Of a stretch of 64,000 bases of DNA, positions 51,678 through 63,557 are shown in pieces (the stretch's first letter is position 1; every line of letters starts with the position of its first letter). Origin of the DNA: Rallus limicola (Eukaryota > Chordata > Aves > Gruiformes > Rallidae). The translations under genes and the position numbers were made by a program. Where the stretch lies: positions 186,001 to 250,000 of the forward strand of contig JAKCOZ010000322.1 in NCBI GenBank assembly GCA_022605955.1, given 5' to 3'. Under the pieces are notes generated by a model that had not been told where the DNA came from, made no database searches, and saw nothing but the letters and a program-made list of their open reading frames with translations.

Positions 51678-52469
51678 CGTCCAGCAATAACTCCCAAAGT
51701 AAAGAAGCTAGGCATGAAAGGCATAGCTTGTCTGAAACCTCCTAACAGGACACACAAGCAGACCCTGTCACTTTGGCTCTCAGCCTTTTCCTTTGCCTGG
51801 AAAGAGGGATCATGCCTGGAACCTCCTACGGTGCTTTTCTCGGCCCTAGCAGACTGCAGTTCAAAACATGCTAAACGTCCAGCAATAACTCCCAAAGTAA
51901 AGAAGCTAGGCATGAAAGGCATAGCTTGTCTGAAACCTCCTAACAGGACACACAAGCAGACCCTGTCACTTTGGCTCTCAGCCTTTTCCTTTGCCTGGAA
52001 AGAGGGAACATGCCTGGAACCTCCTACGGTGCTTTTCTCGGCCCTAGCAGACTGCAGTTCAAAACATGCTAAACGTCCAGCAATAACTCCCAAAGTAAAG
52101 AAGCTAGGACTGAAAGGCATAGCTTGTCTGAAACCTCCTAACAGGACACACAAGCAGACCCTGTCACTTTGGCTCTCAGCCTTTTCCTTTGCCTGGAAAG
52201 AAGGAACATACCTGCTACCTATAAAAGTGCTTTTCTCGGCCCTAGCAGACTGCAGTTCAAAACATGCTAAACGTCCAGCAATAACTCCCAAAGTAAAGAA
52301 GCTAGGACTGAAAGGCATAGCTTGTCTGAAACCTCCTAACAGGACACACAAGCAGACCCTGTCACTTTGGCTCTCAGCCTTTTCCTTTGCCTGGAAAGAG
52401 GGAACATGCCTGGAACCTCCTACGGTGCTTTTCTCGGCCCTAGCAGACTGCAGTTCAAAACATGCTAAA

Positions 52470-54647
52470 CGTCCAGCAATAACTCCCAAAGTAAAGAAGC
52501 TAGGCATGAAAGGCATAGCTTGTCTGAAACCTCCTAACAGGACACACAAGCAGACCCTGTCACTTTGGCTCTCAGCCTTTTCCTTTGCCTGGAAAGAAGG
52601 AACATACCTGCTACCTATAAAAGTGCTTTTCTCGGCCCTAGCAGACTGCAGTTCAAAACATGCTAAACGTCCAGCAATAACTCCCAAAGTAAAGAAGCTA
52701 GGACTGAAAGGCATAGCTTGTCTGAAACCTCCTAACAGGACACACAAGCAGACCCTGTCACTTTGGCTCTCAGCCTTTTCCTTTGCCTGGAAAGAGGGAA
52801 CATGCCTGGAACCTCCTACGGTGCTTTTCTCGGCCCTAGCAGACTGCAGTTCAAAACATGCTAAACGTCCAGCAATAACTCCCAAAGTAAAGAAGCTAGG
52901 ATTGAAAGGCATAGCTTGTCTGAAACCTCCTAACAGGACACACAAGCAGACCCTGTCACTTTGGCTCTCAGCCTTTTCCTTTGCCTGGAAAGAGGGAACA
53001 TGCCTGGAACCTCCTACAGTGCTTTTCTCGGCCCTAGCAGACTGCAGTTCAAAACATGCTAAACGTCCAGCAATAACTCCCAAAGTAAAGAAGCTAGGAC
53101 TGAAAGGCATAGCTTGTCTGAAACCTCCTAACAGGACACACAAGCAGACCCTGTCACTTTGGCTCTCAGCCTTTTCCTTTGCCTGGAAAGAGGGAACATG
53201 CCTGGAACCTCCTACGGTGCTTTTCTCGGCCCTAGCAGACTGCAGTTCAAAACATGCTAAACGTCCAGCAATAACTCCCAAAGTAAAGAAGCTAGGCATG
53301 AAAGGCATAGCTTGTCTGAAACCTCCTAACAGGACACACAAGCAGACTCTGTCACTTTGGCTCTCAGCCTTTTCCTTTGCCTGGAAAGAGGGAACATGCC
53401 TGGAACCTCCTACGGTGCTTTTCTCGGCCCTAGCAGACTGCAGTTCAAAACATGCTAAACGTCCAGCAATAACTCCCAAAGTAAAGAAGCTAGGACTGAA
53501 AGGCATAGCTTGTCTGAAACCTCCTAACAGGACACACAAGCAGACCCTGTCACTTTGGCTCTCAGCCTTTTCCTTTGCCTGGAAAGAGGGAACATGCCTG
53601 GAACCTCCTACGGTGCTTTTCTCGGCCCTAGCAGACTGCAGTTCAAAACATGCTAAACGTCCAGCAATAACTCCCAAAGTAAAGAAGCTAGGACTGAAAG
53701 GCATAGCTTGTCTGAAACCTCCTAACAGGACACACAAGCTGACCCTGTCACTTTGGCTCTCAGCCTTTTCCTTTGCCTGGAAAGAGGGAACATGCCTGGA
53801 ACCTCCTACGGTGCTTTTCTCGGCCCTAGCAGACTGCAGTTCAAAACATGCTAAACGTCCAGCAATAACTCCCAAAGTAAAGAAGCTAGGCCTGAAAGGC
53901 ATAGCTTGTCTGAAACCTCCTAACAGGACACACAAGCAGACCCTGTCACTTTGGCTCTCAGCCTTTTCCTTTGCCTGGAAAGAGGGAACATGCCTGGAAC
54001 CTCCTACGGTGCTTTTCTCGGCCCTAGCAGACTGCAGTTCAAAACATGCTAAACGTCCAGCAATAACTCCCAAAGTAAAGAAGCTAGGCATGAAAGGCAT
54101 AGCTTGTCTGAAACCTCCTAACAGGACACACAAGCAGACCCTGTCACTTTGGCTCTCAGCCTTTTCCTTTGCCTGGAAAGAGGGAACATGCCTGGAACCT
54201 CCTACGGTGCTTTTCTCGGCCCTAGCAGACTGCAGTTCAAAACATGCTAAACGTCCAGCAATAACTCCCAAAGTAAAGAAGCTAGGACTGAAAGGCATAG
54301 CTTGTCTGAAACCTCCTAACAGGACACACAAGCAGACCCTGTCACTTTGGCTCTCAGCCTTTTCCTTTGCCTGGAAAGAGGGAACATGCCTGGAACCTCC
54401 TACAGTGCTTTTCTCGGCCCTAGCAGACTGCAGTTCAAAACATGCTAAACGTCCAGCAATAACTCCCAAAGTAAAGAAGCTAGGCATGAAAGGCATAGCT
54501 TGTCTGAAACCTCCTAACAGGACACACAAGCAGACCCTGTCACTTTGGCTCTCAGCCTTTTCCTTTGCCTGGAAAGAGGGAACATGCCTGGAACCTCCTA
54601 CGGTGCTTTTCTCGGCCCTAGCAGACTGCAGTTCAAAACATGCTAAA
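52470..54647. repeat. 11-unit segment, copy 2 of a 15-unit period (units 262-272)
   Basis: It matches units 247-257 in marker order, including GGATTG with TACAGTG in unit 264 and CAGACTCTG in unit 266. Unit 269 has the rare GGCCTG form at unit positions 35-39. Part of the pattern (CAGACTCTG, then a plain C, then AAGCTGACC) returns seven units later in units 273-275. Confidence 0.78.
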
Positions 54648-56033
54648 CGTCCAGCAATAACTCCCAAAGTAAAGAAGCTAGGCATGAAAGGCATAGCTTG
54701 TCTGAAACCTCCTAACAGGACACACAAGCAGACTCTGTCACTTTGGCTCTCAGCCTTTTCCTTTGCCTGGAAAGAGGGAACATGCCTGGAACCTCCTACG
54801 GTGCTTTTCTCGGCCCTAGCAGACTGCAGTTCAAAACATGCTAAACGTCCAGCAATAACTCCCAAAGTAAAGAAGCTAGGACTGAAAGGCATAGCTTGTC
54901 TGAAACCTCCTAACAGGACACACAAGCAGACCCTGTCACTTTGGCTCTCAGCCTTTTCCTTTGCCTGGAAAGAGGGAACATGCCTGGAACCTCCTACGGT
55001 GCTTTTCTCGGCCCTAGCAGACTGCAGTTCAAAACATGCTAAACGTCCAGCAATAACTCCCAAAGTAAAGAAGCTAGGACTGAAAGGCATAGCTTGTCTG
55101 AAACCTCCTAACAGGACACACAAGCTGACCCTGTCACTTTGGCTCTCAGCCTTTTCCTTTGCCTGGAAAGAGGGAACATGCCTGGAACCTCCTACGGTGC
55201 TTTTCTCGGCCCTAGCAGACTGCAGTTCAAAACATGCTAAACGTCCAGCAATAACTCCCAAAGTAAAGAAGCTAGGCATGAAAGGCATAGCTTGTCTGAA
55301 ACCTCCTAACAGGACACACAAGCAGACCCTGTCACTTTGGCTCTCAGCCTTTTCCTTTGCCTGGAAAGAGGGAACATGCCTGGAAGCTCCTACGGTGCTT
55401 TTCTCGGCCCTAGCAGACTGCAGTTCAAAACATGCTAAACGTCCAGCAATAACTCCCAAAGTAAAGAAGCTAGGCATGAAAGGCATACCTTGTCTGAAAC
55501 CTCCTAACAGGACACACAAGCAGACCCTGTCACTTTGGCTCTCAGCCTTTTCCTTTGCCTGGAAAGAGGGAACATGCCTGGAAGCTCCTACGGTGCTTTT
55601 CTCGGCCCTAGCAGACTGCAGTTCAAAACATGCTAAACGTCCAGCAATAACTCCCAAAGTAAAGAAGCTAGGCATGAAAGGCATACCTTGTCTGAAACCT
55701 CCTAACAGGACACACAAGCAGACCCTGTCACTTTGGCTCTCAGCCTTTTCCTTTGCCTGGAAAGAGGGAACATGCCTGGAACCTCCTACGGTGCTTTTCT
55801 CGGCCCTAGCAGACTGCAGTTCAAAACATGCTAAACGTCCAGCAATAACTCCCAAAGTAAAGAAGCTAGGCATGAAAGGCATAGCTTGTCTGAAACCTCC
55901 TAACAGGACACACAAGCAGACCCTGTCACTTTGGCTCTCAGCCTTTTCCTTTGCCTGGAAAGAGGGAACATGCCTGGAACCTCCTACGGTGCTTTTCTCG
56001 GCCCTAGCAGACTGCAGTTCAAAACATGCTAAA

Positions 56034-57419
56034 CGTCCAGCAATAACTCCCAAAGTAAAGAAGCCAGGACTGAAAGGCAGAGCTTGTCTGAAACCTCCTA
56101 ACAGGACACACAAGCAGACCCTGTCACTTTGGCTCTCAGCCTTTTCCTTTGCCTGGAAAGAGGGAACATGCCTGGAACCTCCTACGGTGCTTTTCTCGGC
56201 CCTAGCAGACTGCAGTTCAAAACATGCTAAACGTCCAGCAATAACTCCCAAAGTAAAGAAGCTAGGCATGAAAGGCATAGCTTGTCTGAAACCTCCTAAC
56301 AGGACACACAAGCAGACTCTGTCACTTTGGCTCTCAGCCTTTTCCTTTGCCTGGAAAGAGGGAACATGCCTGGAACCTCCTACGGTGCTTTTCTCGGCCC
56401 TAGCAGACTGCAGTTCAAAACATGCTAAACGTCCAGCAATAACTCCCAAAGTAAAGAAGCCAGGACTGAAAGGCATAGCTTGTCTGAAACCTCCTAACAG
56501 GACACACAAGCAGACCCTGTCACTTTGGCTCTCAGCCTTTTCCTTTGCCTGGAAAGAGGGAACATGCCTGGAACCTCCTACGGTGCTTTTCTCGGCCCTA
56601 GCAGACTGCAGTTCAAAACATGCTAAACGTCCAGCAATAACTCCCAAAGTAAAGAAGCTAGGACTGAAAGGCATAGCTTGTCTGAAACCTCCTAACAGGA
56701 CACACAAGCTGACCCTGTCACTTTGGCTCTCAGCCTTTTCCTTTGCCTGGAAAGAGGGAACATGCCTGGAACCTCCTACGGTGCTTTTCTCGGCCCTAGC
56801 AGACTGCAGTTCAAAACATGCTAAACGTCCAGCAATAACTCCCAAAGTAAAGAAGCTAGGATTGAAAGGCATAGCTTGTCTGAAACATCCTAACAGGACA
56901 CACAAGCTGACCCTGTCACTTTGGCTCTCAGCCTTTTCCTTTGCCTGGAAAGAGGGAACATGCCTGGAAGCTCCTACGGTGCTTTTCTCGGCCCTAGCAG
57001 ACTGCAGTTCAAAACATGCTAAACGTCCAGCAATAACTCCCAAAGTAAAGAAGCTAGGCATGAAAGGCATAGCTTGTCTGAAACCTCCTAACAGGACACA
57101 CAAGCTGACCCTGTCACTTTGGCTCTCAGCCTTTTCCTTTGCCTGGAAAGAGGGAACATGCCTGGAACCTCCTACGGTGCTTTTCTCGGCCCTAGCAGAC
57201 TGCAGTTCAAAACATGCTAAACGTCCAGCAATAACTCCCAAAGTAAAGAAGCTAGGACTGAAAGGCATAGCTTGTCTGAAACCTCCTAACAGGACACACA
57301 AGCAGACCCTGTCACTTTGGCTCTCAGCCTTTTCCTTTGCCTGGAAAGAGGGAACATGCCTGGAAGCTCCTACGGTGCTTTTCTCGGCCCTAGCAGACTG
57401 CAGTTCAAAACATGCTAAA
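56034..57419. repeat. 7-unit segment, copy 1 (units 280-286), marked by AAGCCAGG
   Basis: The order is C with AAGCCAGG, C with CAGACTCTG, C with AAGCCAGG, C with AAGCTGACC, A with GGATTG, AAACATCC and AAGCTGACC, C with AAGCTGACC, A. The same seven recur at 58014 and 62172. Unit 280 has a private GGCAGAGC change. The AAGCCAGG marker was seen only right of 56 kb. Confidence 0.85.
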
Positions 57420-58013
57420 CGTCCAGCAATAACTCCCAAAGTAAAGAAGCTAGGATTGAAAGGCATAGCTTGTCTGAAACCTCCTAACAGGACACACAAG
57501 CAGACCCTGTCACTTTGGCTCTCAGCCTTTTCCTTTGCCTGGAAAGAGGGAACATGCCTGGAACCTCCTACGGTGCTTTTCTCGGCCCTAGCAGACTGCA
57601 GTTCAAAACATGCTAAACGTCCAGCAATAACTCCCAAAGTAAAGAAGCTAGGCATGAAAGGCATAGCTTGTCTGAAACCTCCTAACAGGACACACAAGCT
57701 GACCCTGTCACTTTGGCTCTCAGCCTTTTCCTTTGCCTGGAAAGAGGGAACATGCCTGGAACCTCCTACGGTGCTTTTCTCGGCCCTAGCAGACTGCAGT
57801 TCAAAACATGCTAAACGTGCAGCAATAACTCCCAAAGTAAAGAAGCTAGGCATGAAAGGCATAGCTTGTCTGAAACCTCCTAACAGGACACACAAGCAGA
57901 CTCTGTCACTTTGGCTCTCAGCCTTTTCCTTTGCCTGGAAAGAGGGAACATGCCTGGAACCTCCTACGGTGCTTTTCTCGGCCCTAGCAGACTGCAGTTC
58001 AAAACATGCTAAA

Positions 58014-59399
58014 CGTCCAGCAATAACTCCCAAAGTAAAGAAGCCAGGACTGAAAGGCATAGCTTGTCTGAAACCTCCTAACAGGACACACAAGCAGACC
58101 CTGTCACTTTGGCTCTCAGCCTTTTCCTTTGCCTGGAAAGAGGGAACATGCCTGGAACCTCCTACGGTGCTTTTCTCGGCCCTAGCAGACTGCAGTTCAA
58201 AACATGCTAAACGTCCAGCAATAACTCCCAAAGTAAAGAAGCTAGGCATGAAAGGCATAGCTTGTCTGAAACCTCCTAACAGGACACACAAGCAGACTCT
58301 GTCACTTTGGCTCTCAGCCTTTTCCTTTGCCTGGAAAGAGGGAACATGCCTGGAACCTCCTACGGTGCTTTTCTCGGCCCTAGCAGACTGCAGTTCAAAA
58401 CATGCTAAACGTCCAGCAATAACTCCCAAAGTAAAGAAGCCAGGACTGAAAGGCATAGCTTGTCTGAAACCTCCTAACAGGACACACAAGCAGACCCTGT
58501 CACTTTGGCTCTCAGCCTTTTCCTTTGCCTGGAAAGAGGGAACATGCCTGGAACCTCCTACGGTGCTTTTCTCGGCCCTAGCAGACTGCAGTTCAAAACA
58601 TGCTAAACGTCCAGCAATAACTCCCAAAGTAAAGAAGCTAGGACTGAAAGGCATAGCTTGTCTGAAACCTCCTAACAGGACACACAAGCTGACCCTGTCA
58701 CTTTGGCTCTCAGCCTTTTCCTTTGCCTGGAAAGAGGGAACATGCCTGGAACCTCCTACGGTGCTTTTCTCGGCCCTAGCAGACTGCAGTTCAAAACATG
58801 CTAAACGTCCAGCAATAACTCCCAAAGTAAAGAAGCTAGGATTGAAAGGCATAGCTTGTCTGAAACATCCTAACAGGACACACAAGCTGACCCTGTCACT
58901 TTGGCTCTCAGCCTTTTCCTTTGCCTGGAAAGAGGGAACATGCCTGGAAGCTCCTACGGTGCTTTTCTCGGCCCTAGCAGACTGCAGTTCAAAACATGCT
59001 AAACGTCCAGCAATAACTCCCAAAGTAAAGAAGCTAGGCATGAAAGGCATAGCTTGTCTGAAACCTCCTAACAGGACACACAAGCTGACCCTGTCACTTT
59101 GGCTCTCAGCCTTTTCCTTTGCCTGGAAAGAGGGAACATGCCTGGAACCTCCTACGGTGCTTTTCTCGGCCCTAGCAGACTGCAGTTCAAAACATGCTAA
59201 ACGTCCAGCAATAACTCCCAAAGTAAAGAAGCTAGGACTGAAAGGCATAGCTTGTCTGAAACCTCCTAACAGGACACACAAGCAGACCCTGTCACTTTGG
59301 CTCTCAGCCTTTTCCTTTGCCTGGAAAGAGGGAACATGCCTGGAAGCTCCTACGGTGCTTTTCTCGGCCCTAGCAGACTGCAGTTCAAAACATGCTAAA
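58014..59399. repeat. 7-unit segment, copy 2 (units 290-296)
   Basis: It repeats units 280-286 at an offset of 10 units (1980 bp), with the same rare combination of GGATTG, AAACATCC and AAGCTGACC in one unit (near 58850-58890). The unit before it (289) carries a private CGTGCAGC start. Confidence 0.85.
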
Positions 59400-62171
59400 C
59401 GTCCAGCAATAACTCCCAAAGTAAAGAAGCTAGGCATGAAAGGCATAGCTTGTCTGAAACCTCCTAACAGGACACACAAGCAGACCCTGTCACTTTGGCT
59501 CTCAGCCTTTTCCTTTGCCTGGAAAGAGGGAACATGCCTGGAAGCTCCTACGGTGCTTTTCTCGGCCCTAGCAGACTGCAGTTCAAAACATGCTAAACGT
59601 CCAGCAATAACTCCCAAAGTAAAGAAGCTAGGCATGAAAGGCATAGCTTGTCTGAAACCTCCTAACAGGACACACAAGCAGACCCTGTCACTTTGGCTCT
59701 CAGCCTTTTCCTTTGCCTGGAAAGAGGGAACATGCCTGGAACCTCCTACGGTGCTTTTCTCGGCCCTAGCAGACTGCAGTTCAAAACATGCTAAACGTCC
59801 AGCAATAACTCCCAAAGTAAAGAAGCTAGGACTGAAAGGCATAGCTTGTCTGAAACCTCCTAACAGGACACACAAGCTGACCCTGTCACTTTGGCTCTCA
59901 GCCTTTTCCTTTGCCTGGAAAGAGGGAACATGCCTGGAACCTCCTACGGTGCTTTTCTCGGCCCTAGCAGACTGCAGTTCAAAACATGCTAAACGTCCAG
60001 CAATAACTCCCAAAGTAAAGAAGCTAGGCATGAAAGGCATAGCTTGTCTGAAACCTCCTAACAGGACACACAAGCAGACCCTGTCACTTTGGCTCTCAGC
60101 CTTTTCCTTTGCCTGGAAAGAGGGAACATGCCTGGAAGCTCCTACGGTGCTTTTCTCGGCCCTAGCAGACTGCAGTTCAAAACATGCTAAACGTCCAGCA
60201 ATAACTCCCAAAGTAAAGAAGCTAGGCATGAAAGGCATAGCTTGTCTGAAACCTCCTAACAGGACACACAAGCAGACCCTGTCACTTTGGCTCTCAGCCT
60301 TTTCCTTTGCCTGGAAAGAGGGAACATGCCTGGAACCTCCTACGGTGCTTTTCTCGGCCCTAGCAGACTGCAGTTCAAAACATGCTAAACGTCCAGCAAT
60401 AACTCCCAAAGTAAAGAAGCTAGGACTGAAAGGCATAGCTTGTCTGAAACCTCCTAACAGGACACACAAGCAGACTCTGTCACTTTGGCTCTCAGCCTTT
60501 TCCTTTGCCTGGAAAGAGGGAACATGCCTGGAACCTCCTACGGTGCTTTTCTCGGCCCTAGCAGACTGCAGTTCAAAACATGCTAAACGTCCAGCAATAA
60601 CTCCCAAAGTAAAGAAGCTAGGACTGAAAGGCATAGCTTGTCTGAAACCTCCTAACAGGACACACAAGCAGACCCTGTCACTTTGGCTCTCAGCCTTTTC
60701 CTTTGCCTGGAAAGAGGGAACATGCCTGGAACCTCCTACGGTGCTTTTCTCGGCCCTAGCAGACTGCAGTTCAAAACATGCTAAACGTCCAGCAATAACT
60801 CCCAAAGTAAAGAAGCTAGGCATGAAAGGCATAGCTTGTCTGAAACCTCCTAACAGGACACACAAGCAGACCCTGTCACTTTGGCTCTCAGCCTTTTCCT
60901 TTGCCTGGAAAGAGGGAACATGCCTGGAAGCTCCTACGGTGCTTTTCTCGGCCCTAGCAGACTGCAGTTCAAAACATGCTAAACGTCCAGCAATAACTCC
61001 CAAAGTAAAGAAGCTAGGCATGAAAGGCATAGCTTGTCTGAAACCTCCTAACAGGACACACAAGCAGACCCTGTCACTTTGGCTCTCAGCCTTTTCCTTT
61101 GCCTGGAAAGAGGGAACATGCCTGGAACCTCCTACGGTGCTTTTCTCGGCCCTAGCAGACTGCAGTTCAAAACATGCTAAACGTCCAGCAATAACTCCCA
61201 AAGTAAAGAAGCTAGGCATGAAAGGCATAGCTTGTCTGAAACCTCCTAACAGGACACACAAGCAGACCCTGTCACTTTGGCTCTCAGCCTTTTCCTTTGC
61301 CTGGAAAGAGGGAACATGCCTGGAACCTCCTACGGTGCTTTTCTCGGCCCTAGCAGACTGCAGTTCAAAACATGCTAAACGTCCAGCAATAACTCCCAAA
61401 GTAAAGAAGCTAGGATTGAAAGGCATAGCTTGTCTGAAACCTCCTAACAGGACACACAAGCAGACCCTGTCACTTTGGCTCTCAGCCTTTTCCTTTGCCT
61501 GGAAAGAGGGAACATGCCTGGAACCTCCTACAGTGCTTTTCTCGGCCCTAGCAGACTGCAGTTCAAAACATGCTAAACGTCCAGCAATAACTCCCAAAGT
61601 AAAGAAGCTAGGCATGAAAGGCATAGCTTGTCTGAAACCTCCTAACAGGACACACAAGCAGACCCTGTCACTTTGGCTCTCAGCCTTTTCCTTTGCCTGG
61701 AAAGAGGGAACATGCCTGGAACCTCCTACGGTGCTTTTCTCGGCCCTAGCAGACTGCAGTTCAAAACATGCTAAACGTCCAGCAATAACTCCCAAAGTAA
61801 AGAAGCTAGGCATGAAAGGCATAGCTTGTCTGAAACCTCCTAACAGGACACACAAGCTGACCCTGTCACTTTGGCTCTCAGCCTTTTCCTTTGCCTGGAA
61901 AGAGGGAACATGCCTGGAACCTCCTACGGTGCTTTTCTCGGCCCTAGCAGACTGCAGTTCAAAACATGCTAAACGTCCAGCAATAACTCCCAAAGTAAAG
62001 AAGCTAGGCATGAAAGGCATAGCTTGTCTGAAACCTCCTAACAGGACACACAAGCAGACTCTGTCACTTTGGCTCTCAGCCTTTTCCTTTGCCTGGAAAG
62101 AGGGAACATGCCTGGAACCTCCTACGGTGCTTTTCTCGGCCCTAGCAGACTGCAGTTCAAAACATGCTAAA

Positions 62172-63557
62172 CGTCCAGCAATAACTCCCAAAGTAAAGAA
62201 GCCAGGACTGAAAGGCATAGCTTGTCTGAAACCTCCTAACAGGACACACAAGCAGACCCTGTCACTTTGGCTCTCAGCCTTTTCCTTTGCCTGGAAAGAG
62301 GGAACATGCCTGGAACCTCCTACGGTGCTTTTTTCGGCCCTAGCAGACTGCAGTTCAAAACATGCTAAACGTCCAGCAATAACTCCCAAAGTAAAGAAGC
62401 TAGGACTGAAAGGCATAGCTTGTCTGAAACCTCCTAACAGGACACACAAGCAGACTCTGTCACTTTGGCTCTCAGCCTTTTCCTTTGCCTGGAAAGAGGG
62501 AACATGACTGGAACCTCCTACGGTGCTTTTCTCGGCCCTAGCAGACTGCAGTTCAAAACATGCTAAACGTCCAGCAATAACTCCCAAAGTAAAGAAGCCA
62601 GGACTGAAAGGCATAGCTTGTCTGAAACCTCCTAACAGGACACACAAGCAGACCCTGTCACTTTGGCTCTCAGCCTTTTCCTTTGCCTGGAAAGAGGGAA
62701 CATGCCTGGAACCTCCTACGGTGCTTTTCTCGGCCCTAGCAGACTGCAGTTCAAAACATGCTAAACGTCCAGCAATAACTCCCAAAGTAAAGAAGCTAGG
62801 ACTGAAAGGCATAGCTTGTCTGAAACCTCCTAACAGGACACACAAGCTGACCCTGTCACTTTGGCTCTCAGCCTTTTCCTTTGCCTGGAAAGAGGGAACA
62901 TGCCTGGAACCTCCTACGGTGCTTTTCTCGGCCCTAGCAGACTGCAGTTCAAAACATGCTAAACGTCCAGCAATAACTCCCAAAGTAAAGAAGCTAGGAT
63001 TGAAAGGCATAGCTTGTCTGAAACATCCTAACAGGACACACAAGCTGACCCTGTCACTTTGGCTCTCAGCCTTTTCCTTTGCCTGGAAAGAGGGAACATG
63101 CCTGGAAGCTCCTACGGTGCTTTTCTCGGCCCTAGCAGACTGCAGTTCAAAACATGCTAAACGTCCAGCAATAACTCCCAAAGTAAAGAAGCTAGGCATG
63201 AAAGGCATAGCTTGTCTGAAACCTCCTAACAGGACACACAAGCTGACCCTGTCACTTTGGCTCTCAGCCTTTTCCTTTGCCTGGAAAGAGGGAACATGCC
63301 TGGAACCTCCTACGGTGCTTTTCTCGGCCCTAGCAGACTGCAGTTCAAAACATGCTAAACGTCCAGCAATAACTCCCAAAGTAAAGAAGCTAGGACTGAA
63401 AGGCATAGCTTGTCTGAAACCTCCTAACAGGACACACAAGCAGACCCTGTCACTTTGGCTCTCAGCCTTTTCCTTTGCCTGGAAAGAGGGAACATGCCTG
63501 GAAGCTCCTACGGTGCTTTTCTCGGCCCTAGCAGACTGCAGTTCAAAACATGCTAAA
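62172..63557. repeat. 7-unit segment, copy 3 (units 311-317)
   Basis: It repeats units 290-296 at an offset of 21 units (4158 bp). Its second unit (312) has GGACTG instead of GGCATG and the change CATGACTGG, which puts a TGA (62505-62507) in the long open frame. Unit 311 has a private TTTTTTCGGCC change. Three dispersed copies within about 7.5 kb show repeated local duplication in the right array. Confidence 0.83.

Noticed and set aside
42804..62507. 6567-codon plus-strand open frame
   Set aside because: Same repeat translation. Its first ATG lies in the target-site duplication just after the LTR and it ends at a private substitution in unit 312. There is no evidence of selection for a protein.
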